A stretch of 8,499 nt of DNA, taken from positions 1 through 8,499 of the forward strand of contig JALRFL010000224.1 of assembly GCA_023259875.1 (NCBI GenBank), in the 5' to 3' direction. Source of the DNA: Alphaproteobacteria bacterium. Lineage in GTDB: Bacteria; Pseudomonadota; Alphaproteobacteria; Puniceispirillales; UBA1172. The translations under genes and the position numbers were made by a program. A model generated the notes under the pieces. That model was given only the letters and a program-made list of their open reading frames with translations. It was not told where the DNA came from and did no database searches. Below, piece by piece: positions 1 through 6,759 of this stretch (the first letter of the stretch is position 1; each line of letters starts with the position of its first letter).

Positions 1-333
1 CAAATTGATCTTAACACCGCGATCAAAACCCTTGGGCTTTTCCCTGTGCGGGTAATTCTGCATCCTGAAGTTTCTGTTGAAGTGACGGTCAATATTGCCC
101 GTAGTGCGGATGAAGCGGCTGAACAAATCAAGCTTGGCCGCGCCATTGTCAGTGATGTTGCTGAACGGGAACGAATGGAAGCCGCAGAAGCGGCCAAAGC
201 CGCCGAACAGAGAATGGCTGAACTTGACGCCGAAGATATTGAGGATACCACAGGTGGGGATGCCCCAGCCGCAAACGAAGCCGCTGATCAGGCAGATGTC
301 GACGCAGGGGATACCGAAAACACCTCAGCTTAA
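1..333 (+). CDS. rplI: 50S ribosomal protein L9, C-terminal part (5' end outside window)
   Basis: The open frame enters from the left edge in frame 1 and gives 110 residues before TAA at 331-333. The first ~50 residues match the C-terminal domain of L9: an IKTLG stretch, then VRVILHPEV, then VEVTVNIARSADEAAEQ. L9 binds domain V of 23S rRNA near the base of the L1 stalk and helps keep reading frame. After the L9 core comes an Ala/Glu/Asp-rich tail of about 50-60 residues: a probable charged helix (AERERMEAAEAAKAAEQ) followed by an acidic, probably disordered end. Such tails are common in alphaproteobacterial L9 and are absent from the 149-residue E. coli protein. A GTG at 46 is not the real start, because recognisable L9 sequence continues upstream of it to the window edge. 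The gene is normally last in the rpsF-rpsR-rplI unit, which fits the terminator found downstream. Confidence 0.95.
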   Translation, partial: QIDLNTAIKTLGLFPVRVILHPEVSVEVTVNIARSADEAAEQIKLGRAIVSDVAERERMEAAEAAKAAEQRMAELDAEDIEDTTGGDAPAANEAADQADVDAGDTENTSA

Positions 334-345
334 CCTACTGATATC

Positions 346-367
346 GGATAACAATTTTTAGTTATCC
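346..367. repeat. Perfect 7-bp inverted repeat downstream of rplI
   Basis: GGATAAC at 346-352 is the exact reverse complement of GTTATCC at 361-367, separated by an 8-base A/T loop. No run of T follows, so this is not an intrinsic terminator by itself. It could be a 3' stabilising or processing hairpin on the ribosomal-protein transcript, or a protein-binding palindrome. The right arm runs into TTATCCCCA (362-370), one mismatch from the DnaA-box consensus TTATCCACA. The structure is visible in the sequence; its function is unknown. Confidence 0.55.
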
Positions 368-393
368 CCAGTATCCACGGTAATCACAATATG

Positions 394-428
394 AAAGCAG
401 GCATGATAATTTTCATGCCTGTTTTTTT
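394..428 (+). terminator. Intrinsic terminator at the end of the rplI unit
   Basis: CAGGCATGA (398-406) pairs perfectly with TCATGCCTG (413-421) around a six-base loop, giving a 9-bp stem with a seven-T tract directly after it (422-428). A G-T wobble and an A-run at 394-396 can extend the stem into the T tract. This is a textbook Rho-independent terminator for transcripts arriving from rplI. It ends only 17 bases before the dnaB ATG. Confidence 0.88.
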
Positions 429-446
429 GATGCTATGATGTCAACA
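410..446 (+). promoter_or_regulatory. Predicted dnaB promoter with extended -10, start site on the ATG
   Basis: TGCTATGAT at 431-439 is an extended -10 element: TG, one base, then TATGAT, which is five of six to TATAAT. A weak -35 candidate, TTTTCA (four of six to TTGACA), lies at 410-415 with an 18-base spacer. With the last -10 base at -7, the first transcribed base would be 446, the A of the dnaB ATG. The promoter lies over the terminator hairpin and its T tract. There is no Shine-Dalgarno sequence between the terminator and the ATG, which agrees with a leaderless mRNA. The hexamers are seen directly; promoter activity is inferred. Confidence 0.55.
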
Positions 447-1930
447 TGAGTGACGGTTACATCCAAACAGGATCATCAAGCAATCTAGCAGATCGCCCCC
501 TGCCCCAGAATATTGAGGCAGAGCAAGATTTGCTAGGGGCATTGCTTAGTGATAATGAGATTTTTGACCGTATCCCTGACAATCTGGATGAGAGCCATTT
601 TGTGAACCCCCTCAATGGCCGTATCTTTGCCGCCATCCGCAGACTGCATTCCAAAGGCCAGCTTGCCAATCCGGTCACCTTGAAAAGCTATTTTATTGGT
701 GACCAAGGGTTTGACGATATTGATATTGAAACCTATCTGCGCGAATTGATGGATAATGTGACCTCACTTTCTGAGGCTCCGCATTATGCTACTGATATTT
801 ATCAGTGTTTTTTGCGCCGCAAATTGATTCTGATCGCGGATGAAACCATTAGCCGTTCACGAACCGCCAATCTGGATATCAACGCTGAAACCCTGATTGA
901 GGAAACCGAACAAGAGCTGTTCCAACTGGCAGAAAACGATAAGGTGTCAACTGGTCTTCTGCCTTTGCATCAAGCCCTGACTTCGGCCATCAAGAGAACC
1001 GAAGCTGCGCATAAAAACAGCGGTCATATTTCTGGCGTTAGCACAGGGTTAACCGGATTGAATAATTATCTGGGGGGATTACAGCCTTCAGATTTGATCA
1101 TCCTAGCCGGCCGCCCGGGCATGGGGAAAACCGCGCTGGCCACCAATATTGCTTTTCATGCCGCCACCACCACACGCACCGATGAAAAACCGCAATATGT
1201 GGCTTTCTTCTCGCTTGAGATGTCGTCAGAACAATTGGCTAACCGGATATTATCTAGCGAAACAGGTATCCCATCAGATGACTTGCGCCTTGGCCGCATT
1301 AACCCTGCACAATTTAACGATATCATTCGCACCAGCAACGCCATTGAAAATGCGCCGTTTTATATTGACGACACCCCCGGCATTTCCGTATCGCAATTGG
1401 CATCACGGGCAAGGCGGTTGAAACGAACCCATGGCCTAGGCCTTTTGGTAGTCGATTACCTTCAGCTTTTATCCGCGCCATTAGGAACAAAAACCGAAAA
1501 TCGCGTTCAGGAAATCTCATCCATTAGCCGAACCCTTAAAAATATCGCCAAAGAGCTTGATATCCCAGTTCTGGCCTTGTCACAGCTTTCACGCGCGGTG
1601 GAACAGCGCGAAGACAAACGCCCGAACCTTTCTGACTTGCGCGAATCAGGGTCAATCGAACAGGACGCGGATGTGGTGCTTTTTGTTTATCGTGAAGAAT
1701 ACTACCTAAGCAAGAGCGAGCCTGAACAAAAGCCTGAAGAATCCCTAGATACTTATCAGATCAGGCATAACCGCTGGGTCGAAAAGTCAGAAAAGGTACA
1801 AGGCAAGGCGGAGGTTATTATCGCCAAACAGCGCCATGGTAGCACCGGCGTTGTGACGCCAAACTTTATTGGCAAGTTCACCAAATTCACGGACGCTGTG
1901 GCCGAAGATCACCTGCCTGAGCGTTTTTAA
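446..1930 (+). CDS. dnaB: Replicative DNA helicase DnaB
   Basis: This hexameric ATPase unwinds DNA ahead of the replication fork in the 5'-3' direction and recruits primase. The 494-residue product is complete. The N-terminal helical domain begins with the typical PQNIEAEQDLLGALL (20-34), and a linker region follows to about residue 195. The RecA-like motor domain has Walker A GRPGMGKT (222-229), the FFSLEMS motif (254-260), Walker B LLVVDYLQ (333-340), ALSQLSRAVEQR (377-388), DLRESGSIEQDADV (397-410) and the C-terminal KQRHGSTG (461-468). Between about residues 420 and 450 there is a charged insertion relative to E. coli DnaB, which resembles alphaproteobacterial homologues. No intein interrupts the motifs. 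The start at 446 gives a normal N-terminus; no ribosome-binding site precedes it and transcription is predicted to start at the ATG. The next gene, alr, starts six bases after the stop. Confidence 0.97.
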   Translation: MSDGYIQTGSSSNLADRPLPQNIEAEQDLLGALLSDNEIFDRIPDNLDESHFVNPLNGRIFAAIRRLHSKGQLANPVTLKSYFIGDQGFDDIDIETYLRELMDNVTSLSEAPHYATDIYQCFLRRKLILIADETISRSRTANLDINAETLIEETEQELFQLAENDKVSTGLLPLHQALTSAIKRTEAAHKNSGHISGVSTGLTGLNNYLGGLQPSDLIILAGRPGMGKTALATNIAFHAATTTRTDEKPQYVAFFSLEMSSEQLANRILSSETGIPSDDLRLGRINPAQFNDIIRTSNAIENAPFYIDDTPGISVSQLASRARRLKRTHGLGLLVVDYLQLLSAPLGTKTENRVQEISSISRTLKNIAKELDIPVLALSQLSRAVEQREDKRPNLSDLRESGSIEQDADVVLFVYREEYYLSKSEPEQKPEESLDTYQIRHNRWVEKSEKVQGKAEVIIAKQRHGSTGVVTPNFIGKFTKFTDAVAEDHLPERF

Positions 1931-1936
1931 GAACTG

Positions 1937-3016
1937 ATGGCCGTGTTTGACCGCCTTATTGCTGAGATCAATCGTGATGCTATTATCCGCAATTGGCAGA
2001 GGCTGGATCAGCTATCAGGTCAGGCCCAAACCGCCGCAGTGGTCAAAGCTGATGCTTATGGTCATGGGGCAGAGGCAGTTACTGCCGCCCTTTATCACGC
2101 CGGTTGCCGCATCTTTTTTACCGCAAGCGCGGATGAGGCAGCAGCAATCCGTCCTCATGCTGGCGATTCCGTCATAGGGTATTATGACGGGCTTTTTGCT
2201 GGTGATATTGATCTGATTAAAAATTTTGATCTGACCCCTAGCATTAATGATGCCGGACAGGTCGCCTTGCTGGATCAATTGCATGATTATGGCGGCAAGA
2301 AACCATCTGTGATGGTGCAAATTGATACCGGGATGAACCGGCTTGGCCTTGATTGGCGCTGGCTGACGGAAACTAACGCCGCCGGGTTGCTAAAATCCGG
2401 AGATATCAAATGGGTGTATTCGCACTTATCAAGCGCGGATGATCCATCCAGTGATTTGAGCGAAGTTCAGCGCAAACGCTTTTGCGATGCGATCCGTGCG
2501 TTGCCAAAGACGCCTGCCAGCCTTGCCGCTTCTGGGGGGGCTTTGCTTGGGAGTGATTATCATTTTGATATGATCCGCCCCGGTATCGCGCTTTATGGAT
2601 ATCCGCCTCTGCCAAGCGAAGGGTTCACCCCTGCCCTGACCTTAAAAGGTCGCGTGCTTCAGATACGCCATGCTAAGGCTGGGGAATATGTGGGGTATAA
2701 CGCCACTTATCAACTCACCCGGGATAGCGTCTTAGCCACTGTGGCTGGGGGCTATGCTGATGGGTTGCGGCGCCAACTTAGCAATCAGGGGCAGGTCTGG
2801 TATGGCAAGCGTGCCGCCCCGATATTAGGGCGCGTGTCTATGGATACCCATGTCATTGATATTACGGATTGGCCAGAAGGTCTGTTAGGCAGTCTGGATT
2901 ATCTTACCCTGATCAATCCGGATCATGATGCGAATGTCATGGCTTTATTAAGTGACACGATTTGCTATGATGTCTTAACGTCGCTTGGTCTTCGGGCAAC
3001 CCGATCATATGTCTGA
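1937..3016 (+). CDS. alr: Alanine racemase, biosynthetic type
   Basis: This pyridoxal-phosphate enzyme interconverts L- and D-alanine in the cytoplasm and supplies D-Ala for the peptidoglycan stem peptide. The 359-residue length is typical. The N-terminal TIM barrel has the cofactor-binding site AAVVKADAYGHG with Lys37 as the Schiff-base lysine. QIDTGMNRLG (128-137) carries the conserved Arg near the PLP phenol oxygen. IRPGIALYG is at 213-221. The C-terminal beta domain begins near residue 235 and supplies the second catalytic base, Tyr273 in GGYADG, and the substrate-contact motif GRVSMD (298-303). It ends in the usual YDVLTSLGLRATRSY. The ATG lies six bases after the dnaB stop with no strong ribosome-binding site, so translation is probably coupled to dnaB. 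I use alr because this is the housekeeping-type sequence; a catabolic dadX role cannot be excluded from sequence alone but does not fit the context. Confidence 0.95.
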   Translation: MAVFDRLIAEINRDAIIRNWQRLDQLSGQAQTAAVVKADAYGHGAEAVTAALYHAGCRIFFTASADEAAAIRPHAGDSVIGYYDGLFAGDIDLIKNFDLTPSINDAGQVALLDQLHDYGGKKPSVMVQIDTGMNRLGLDWRWLTETNAAGLLKSGDIKWVYSHLSSADDPSSDLSEVQRKRFCDAIRALPKTPASLAASGGALLGSDYHFDMIRPGIALYGYPPLPSEGFTPALTLKGRVLQIRHAKAGEYVGYNATYQLTRDSVLATVAGGYADGLRRQLSNQGQVWYGKRAAPILGRVSMDTHVIDITDWPEGLLGSLDYLTLINPDHDANVMALLSDTICYDVLTSLGLRATRSYV

Positions 3017-3049
3017 TATGCTGGCTATACCAATGCTAGGATAACCGAA
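3013..3049 (+). promoter_or_regulatory. Possible internal promoter before mlaE
   Basis: TGCTAGGAT at 3034-3042 has extended -10 form (TG, one base, then TAGGAT, four of six to TATAAT). CTGATA at 3013-3018 is four of six to the -35 consensus with an 18-base spacer, and it overlaps the alr stop codon. The predicted start would be near 3049. The TGCTANGAT form is shared with the dnaB promoter. The match is modest and could be chance. Confidence 0.3.
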
Positions 3050-3081
3050 GAAACAGGTGACGATAAAACCAAATTCCCTTA

Positions 3082-3088
3082 AGAAAGG
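3082..3088 (+). promoter_or_regulatory. Ribosome-binding site supporting mlaE start at 3093
   Basis: AGAAAGG ends four bases before the ATG at 3093. The alternative GTG at 3057 has only a weak GAAG-like match upstream. The spacing to 3093 is slightly short, so this favours but does not prove the ATG start. Confidence 0.45.
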
Positions 3089-3092
3089 TGTT

Positions 3093-3875
3093 ATGGTGCA
3101 AGTGTTACAAATCCCCGGCAGAGCCGCCCTTGGCATGTTATCGGAAGTGGGACGGCTGACCCTATTTGTTGGGCAGGCGCTCTTCTGGCTTGTTCGCACC
3201 CCATGGTATGGGCGTCAGATTTTGCGCCAGATTATTGATATTGGTTATTATTCTCTGCCCGTAGTTGGCTTAACGACGATGTTTTCCGGCATGGTGATTG
3301 CGTTGCAAAGCTATACCGGCACCGAGAGATTTTCAGCCGAAGGGGAAACTTCTGTGGCGACCGTGGTGGTCTTGATTATCACCCGTGAATTAGGCCCTGT
3401 CTTGGCTGGATTGATGGTCGCAGGACGCATAGGGGCGGCAATGGCCGCCGAAATTGGCACCATGCGCGTCACCGACCAGATTGACGCCCTTGATACCTTA
3501 TCCACGCGCCCAATGCAGTATTTGATCGCCCCACGGGTCATTGCTGGCACGATATGCCTGCCCTTTTTGGTGTTGGTTGGTGATATTATCGGCGTCTTTG
3601 GCGGCTATGTGATTGCCATTTATCAGCTAGGGTTTTCGCCATCTGTTTATCTGGCAGGCACACTTGAGTTTCTTGAACCCTTTGATGTGATCATTGGTCT
3701 TGTGAAAGCCGCAGTGTTCGGTTTCACCGTTGCGATCATGGGATGCTATTTCGGTTATCATTCGGGTCGCGGCGCCGAAGGGGTAGGCCGCGCTACGACC
3801 AATGCCGTTGTTTATTCCGCCATCATGATTTTGATATTTGATTTCATGATCACTGGCTTTGCTTTCGTGCGGTGA
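3093..3875 (+). CDS. mlaE: MlaE-family phospholipid ABC transporter permease
   Basis: This inner-membrane permease of the MlaFEDB-type system moves phospholipids between the inner membrane and the periplasmic carrier, maintaining outer-membrane lipid asymmetry. From ATG 3093 the product is 260 residues, the same length as E. coli MlaE. Family marks are an N-terminal amphipathic/membrane region (about 20-50), TTMFSGMVIALQ (61-72), ELGPVLAGLMVAGRIGAAMAAE (99-120), the coupling motif EIGTMRVTDQIDAL (120-133), and hydrophobic segments at about 148-178, 198-220 and 236-258. The frame also allows a GTG start at 3057, adding 12 residues. I prefer 3093 because it is an ATG with AGAAAGG four bases upstream and gives the usual length. 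mlaF follows after four bases. No mlaD is adjacent, so substrate class is inferred from family membership. Confidence 0.88.
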   Translation: MVQVLQIPGRAALGMLSEVGRLTLFVGQALFWLVRTPWYGRQILRQIIDIGYYSLPVVGLTTMFSGMVIALQSYTGTERFSAEGETSVATVVVLIITRELGPVLAGLMVAGRIGAAMAAEIGTMRVTDQIDALDTLSTRPMQYLIAPRVIAGTICLPFLVLVGDIIGVFGGYVIAIYQLGFSPSVYLAGTLEFLEPFDVIIGLVKAAVFGFTVAIMGCYFGYHSGRGAEGVGRATTNAVVYSAIMILIFDFMITGFAFVR

Positions 3876-3879
3876 GACC

Positions 3880-4653
3880 ATGACAGAAACGCAAATCCAA
3901 ATCCGTGACCTGAAAAAGAGCTTTGGCTCAAAACATGTGCTCAAAGGCATTTCCCTTGATGTTCCCAAAGGGCAGTCGGTTGCCATTATCGGGGCGTCTG
4001 GCACTGGCAAATCGGTGTTGTTGAAATGTATTCTGGGTTTGATCCAGCCCGATGGCGGATCAGCCACCGTGGATGGGATTGAAACTGTTGGTGCTAGCCG
4101 CCGTACCCGTGAGGAAGTGTTAAAAAAATTCGGCATGCTGTTTCAAGGTGGGGCGCTGTTTGATTCCCTGCCGGTTTGGGAAAATGTCATGTTCCGTTAT
4201 CGCCAGAACACAAAGATGGATAAGGCCAGATTACGAGCAGAGGCGAAAGCCACCTTGGCGGAAGTCTTGCTTGAGGAGCGTGTGCTTGATCTTTATCCCG
4301 CCGAATTGTCTGGTGGTATGCAGAAACGCGTTGGTCTCGCGCGGGCGATTGCTGACAAACCGGGGATATTGTTTTTTGATGAGCCGACCTCTGGCCTTGA
4401 TCCTATCACCAGCGGCGTGATCAACCGGCTGATCCGCAACGCGGTGGATCGCTTGGGGGCAACCGCTATGACCATTAGCCATGATATGAACTCTGTCAGG
4501 CAAATTGCTGATCAGGTGGCGATGATCCATGATGGGCATATTATCTGGCAAGGAAGCGTCAAAGATATGGATCAAGTCGATCATCCCGTCGTGCATCAGT
4601 TTGTGCATGGCTTGCCAACCGGCCCTTTAACCAAATATGCAGAAAGCATTTAG
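3880..4653 (+). CDS. mlaF: MlaF-family phospholipid ABC transporter ATP-binding protein
   Basis: This cytoplasmic ATPase partner of MlaE powers lipid transfer. From ATG 3880 it has 257 residues. All nucleotide-binding motifs are intact: Walker A GASGTGKS (38-45), Q-loop Gln89 in MLFQGGALFDSL (typical of MlaF/Ttg2A-type proteins), signature LSGGMQKR (143-150), Walker B ILFFDEPTSGLDP (163-175) and H-loop His201 in TISHDM. The C-terminal part (HQFVHGLPTGPL) resembles the MlaF tail, which in E. coli contacts a neighbouring subunit. A TTG at 3859 is in frame and would overlap mlaE by 17 bases, but the extra seven residues (MLSCGET) are not family-like. The ATG has GGTGAG just upstream, overlapping the mlaE stop, so translational coupling is likely. 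radA begins on the base after its stop codon. Confidence 0.9.
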   Translation: MTETQIQIRDLKKSFGSKHVLKGISLDVPKGQSVAIIGASGTGKSVLLKCILGLIQPDGGSATVDGIETVGASRRTREEVLKKFGMLFQGGALFDSLPVWENVMFRYRQNTKMDKARLRAEAKATLAEVLLEERVLDLYPAELSGGMQKRVGLARAIADKPGILFFDEPTSGLDPITSGVINRLIRNAVDRLGATAMTISHDMNSVRQIADQVAMIHDGHIIWQGSVKDMDQVDHPVVHQFVHGLPTGPLTKYAESI

Positions 4654-6039
4654 ATGGCGCGAAGCAAAACCCAGTATGTCTGTCAACAATGCGGCGCGGT
4701 ACACAGCAAATGGTCAGGCAAATGCAGCCAGTGTAACAGCTGGAACAGCATTAACGAAGAAACCATAAGCGCCACCCCCGGGGCGGCAGGCAAGGCCAAA
4801 GGCAGCAAAATAACGATGCACGGCTTGGTTGGTGAAACCGCACCCCCACCAAGGCTTTCCACTGGCATACCTGAATTAAATCGGGTGCTTGGCGGTGGGT
4901 TAGTGCCGGGGTCAGCCACGCTGATTGGCGGTGATCCGGGAATAGGAAAATCCACCCTTTTGCTTCAGATGGTGTGCCAGATGGCAACAATGGGGCAGGA
5001 TGCCGCTTATTTCAGCGGTGAGGAATCAGTCGAACAAATCCGGATGCGCGGTAGCCGTCTGGGTCTTGCCCAACAGGATATGTCCCTTGGGCTGGCAACT
5101 AGCACCAACGCCGCGGATATTTGCGCCTCATTAACTGCGGCACAACCGGTCACCGTTGCCGTAATTGATTCGATACAAACCATGTTTTTACCATCTATCG
5201 AATCTGGCCCCGGGACGGTGAGTCAGGTTCGCGCCAGTGCCTTTGAAATCATACGCGCGGCAAAATCCAAAGGCGCGGCGGTCATCATTGTCGGTCATGT
5301 CACCAAGGATGGGGCTATTGCTGGACCAAAGGTTCTTGAACATATGGTTGATACCGTGTTGCATTTTGAAGGTGACCGTAGCCACCATTTTCGCATCTTG
5401 CGCTGTATGAAAAACCGCTTTGGCCCAACGGATGAAATTGGTGTCTTTGAAATGAAAGGCAGTGGCCTAGCAGAGGTTGCCAACCCATCCGAGCTGTTTC
5501 TGGCAGATCGGCAAGATCATGTATCGGGCGCGGTGGTATTTGCTGGCCTTGAGGGGACAAGGCCGATTCTGGTGGAAATCCAAGCGTTAGTTGCCCCATC
5601 TACCATGGCAAACCCTCGCCGCAATGTTGTTGGTTGGGATCAAGGCAGGCTTTCCATGTTAGCCGCCGTCTTAGAGGCGCGCGGCGGCGTGCCGCTTTCT
5701 GGCCGCGATATTTTTTTGAATGTGGCAGGCGGCGTCAAGATTAGCGAACCTGCGGCAGACTTAGCGGTTGCCGCTGCGCTTTTATCGTCCATTAGTGACC
5801 TGCCCTGTCCGCGAAACTGTGTTGTCTTTGGTGAGGTGGGCCTCGCCGCCGAAACACGCCGAGTGGCGCATCCCGAATTGCGCCTTAAAGAGGCCGCAAA
5901 ATTAGGTTTTGATCAGGCTATTCTTCCACCATTAAAAGGGGTTGATTTAGAAATACCAGATGGCATGGCGTTGCATCATGTGGCTGATCTTGGCGCGCTG
6001 ATTGGGGCGCTTGGCGGCATGAAACAAAAACCAAGATAA
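4654..6039 (+). CDS. radA: DNA repair protein RadA (Sms)
   Basis: RadA is a RecA-related ATPase that drives branch migration of recombination intermediates and helps repair stalled forks. The 461-residue product has normal length and all domains. The N-terminal C4 zinc finger has Cys10, Cys13, Cys24 and Cys27 (CQQC and CSQC). Walker A GGDPGIGKST is at 92-101, Walker B VAVIDSIQT at 168-175, and the RadA-specific KNRFG motif at 253-257. The Lon-protease-like C-terminal domain (about 285-455) includes EPAADLAVAAALLSS. In RadA this domain acts as a scaffold rather than a protease. The ATG directly follows the mlaF TAG, with a weak AGAAAG at 4641-4646, so coupled translation is likely. A 42-base gap separates it from cvpA. 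Confidence 0.96.
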   Translation: MARSKTQYVCQQCGAVHSKWSGKCSQCNSWNSINEETISATPGAAGKAKGSKITMHGLVGETAPPPRLSTGIPELNRVLGGGLVPGSATLIGGDPGIGKSTLLLQMVCQMATMGQDAAYFSGEESVEQIRMRGSRLGLAQQDMSLGLATSTNAADICASLTAAQPVTVAVIDSIQTMFLPSIESGPGTVSQVRASAFEIIRAAKSKGAAVIIVGHVTKDGAIAGPKVLEHMVDTVLHFEGDRSHHFRILRCMKNRFGPTDEIGVFEMKGSGLAEVANPSELFLADRQDHVSGAVVFAGLEGTRPILVEIQALVAPSTMANPRRNVVGWDQGRLSMLAAVLEARGGVPLSGRDIFLNVAGGVKISEPAADLAVAAALLSSISDLPCPRNCVVFGEVGLAAETRRVAHPELRLKEAAKLGFDQAILPPLKGVDLEIPDGMALHHVADLGALIGALGGMKQKPR

Positions 6040-6081
6040 GAGATTGCCCAAGCCACCTCAAATAGGGTAAAAGAAACCGAT

Positions 6082-6759
6082 ATGGAAATTGCAATTCCTT
6101 TTAATCTTATCGACATCCTGATTGTCATCATCGCCGTGATTTCCGGCTTTATGGCAAGTCTTAGAGGTTTAATCCGTGAGGCGTTGGGCCTTGCTGGATG
6201 GGTTGTTGCCGTCATTGTTGCGCGTCTGACTGATGCCATGGTGGCTGAGCAATTAGTGGATCATATCGCATCTGAAATGATCGTTAGCGTGCTGGGGTTT
6301 GCGATTCCCTTTTTGCTTGTTGCGATCTTTTGGTATGTGCTGTCGAATATCTTGACTCCACCCTTGCGGCGTTTCACCCTCAATATTCTTGATCGGCCGC
6401 TTGGTTTTATTTATGGCTTAGCACGCGGATTTGTGATTGCCGCCCTTCTTTATATGAGCGCGCTCTTTGCGGTTGATAGCGAAGAAGCCCTGCCAAATAT
6501 GGTGCGCGAAGCCGCCTTGGCAGACGGGTTGCGAAGCACGACTTTATTTTTGGCAAGCCTAACACCGGAAACCATGCGCGAGGAAATTTCAGCCAAAATT
6601 CCAGATACGCTGATTGATCCCGATCAAGCCAATGAGATTACCGATCAAATCATTTCACCAAGCGAAGAAAGCGCATCAACACCAACATCTAACGCGGTTG
6701 GTGATCTTCTTTCTGATGAGCTTGGTACCTCACCCACTATTACTGATGGAAACCAATAA
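6082..6759 (+). CDS. cvpA: CvpA family membrane protein
   Basis: CvpA is an inner-membrane protein named for its requirement in colicin V production in E. coli; its biochemical role is not settled, though it affects envelope stress and bile tolerance in enteric bacteria. This 225-residue protein shows hydrophobic segments at about 8-24, 32-50, 66-91 and 108-130, with the family pattern SLRGLIREALGLAGW (26-40) and DRPLGFIYGLARGF (104-117). After the last segment comes a ~95-residue hydrophilic tail, acidic and Ser/Thr-rich towards its end, longer than in the ~162-residue E. coli protein. No good ribosome-binding site precedes the ATG: an AGGG lies 14 bases away. The stop overlaps the purF start by one base (TAATG), matching the classic cvpA-purF pairing. 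It is not evidence of a bacteriocin system. Confidence 0.9.
   Translation: MEIAIPFNLIDILIVIIAVISGFMASLRGLIREALGLAGWVVAVIVARLTDAMVAEQLVDHIASEMIVSVLGFAIPFLLVAIFWYVLSNILTPPLRRFTLNILDRPLGFIYGLARGFVIAALLYMSALFAVDSEEALPNMVREAALADGLRSTTLFLASLTPETMREEISAKIPDTLIDPDQANEITDQIISPSEESASTPTSNAVGDLLSDELGTSPTITDGNQ

Noticed and set aside
345..357. CGGATAACAATTT matches part of the E. coli lac operator.
   Set aside because: It is a 13-base half-site-like coincidence with no lac genes or LacI-type regulator nearby. The local symmetry is a different palindrome (346-367).
1700..1800. Charged insertion in DnaB (about residues 420-450) as a possible inserted element or intein remnant.
   Set aside because: The frame is continuous, flanking motifs are intact, and similar insertions are typical of alphaproteobacterial DnaB as I recall it.
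346..3046. GGATAAC occurs both at 346-352 and at 3040-3046.
   Set aside because: A single 7-base repeat across 2.7 kb is expected by chance, and the second copy has no matching inverted arm.
3627..4136. Open frame of 169 codons on the - strand.
   Set aside because: It lies antisense across the well-supported mlaE and mlaF genes. Its translation has no recognisable domain and it arises from their codon bias.
6040..6081. Possible promoter in the 42-base radA-cvpA gap.
   Set aside because: No convincing -35/-10 pair with acceptable spacing was found.
6082..6759. The name colicin V production protein could suggest a bacteriocin system.
   Set aside because: CvpA is a widespread housekeeping membrane protein next to purF. 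No bacteriocin precursor, immunity or export gene is present.
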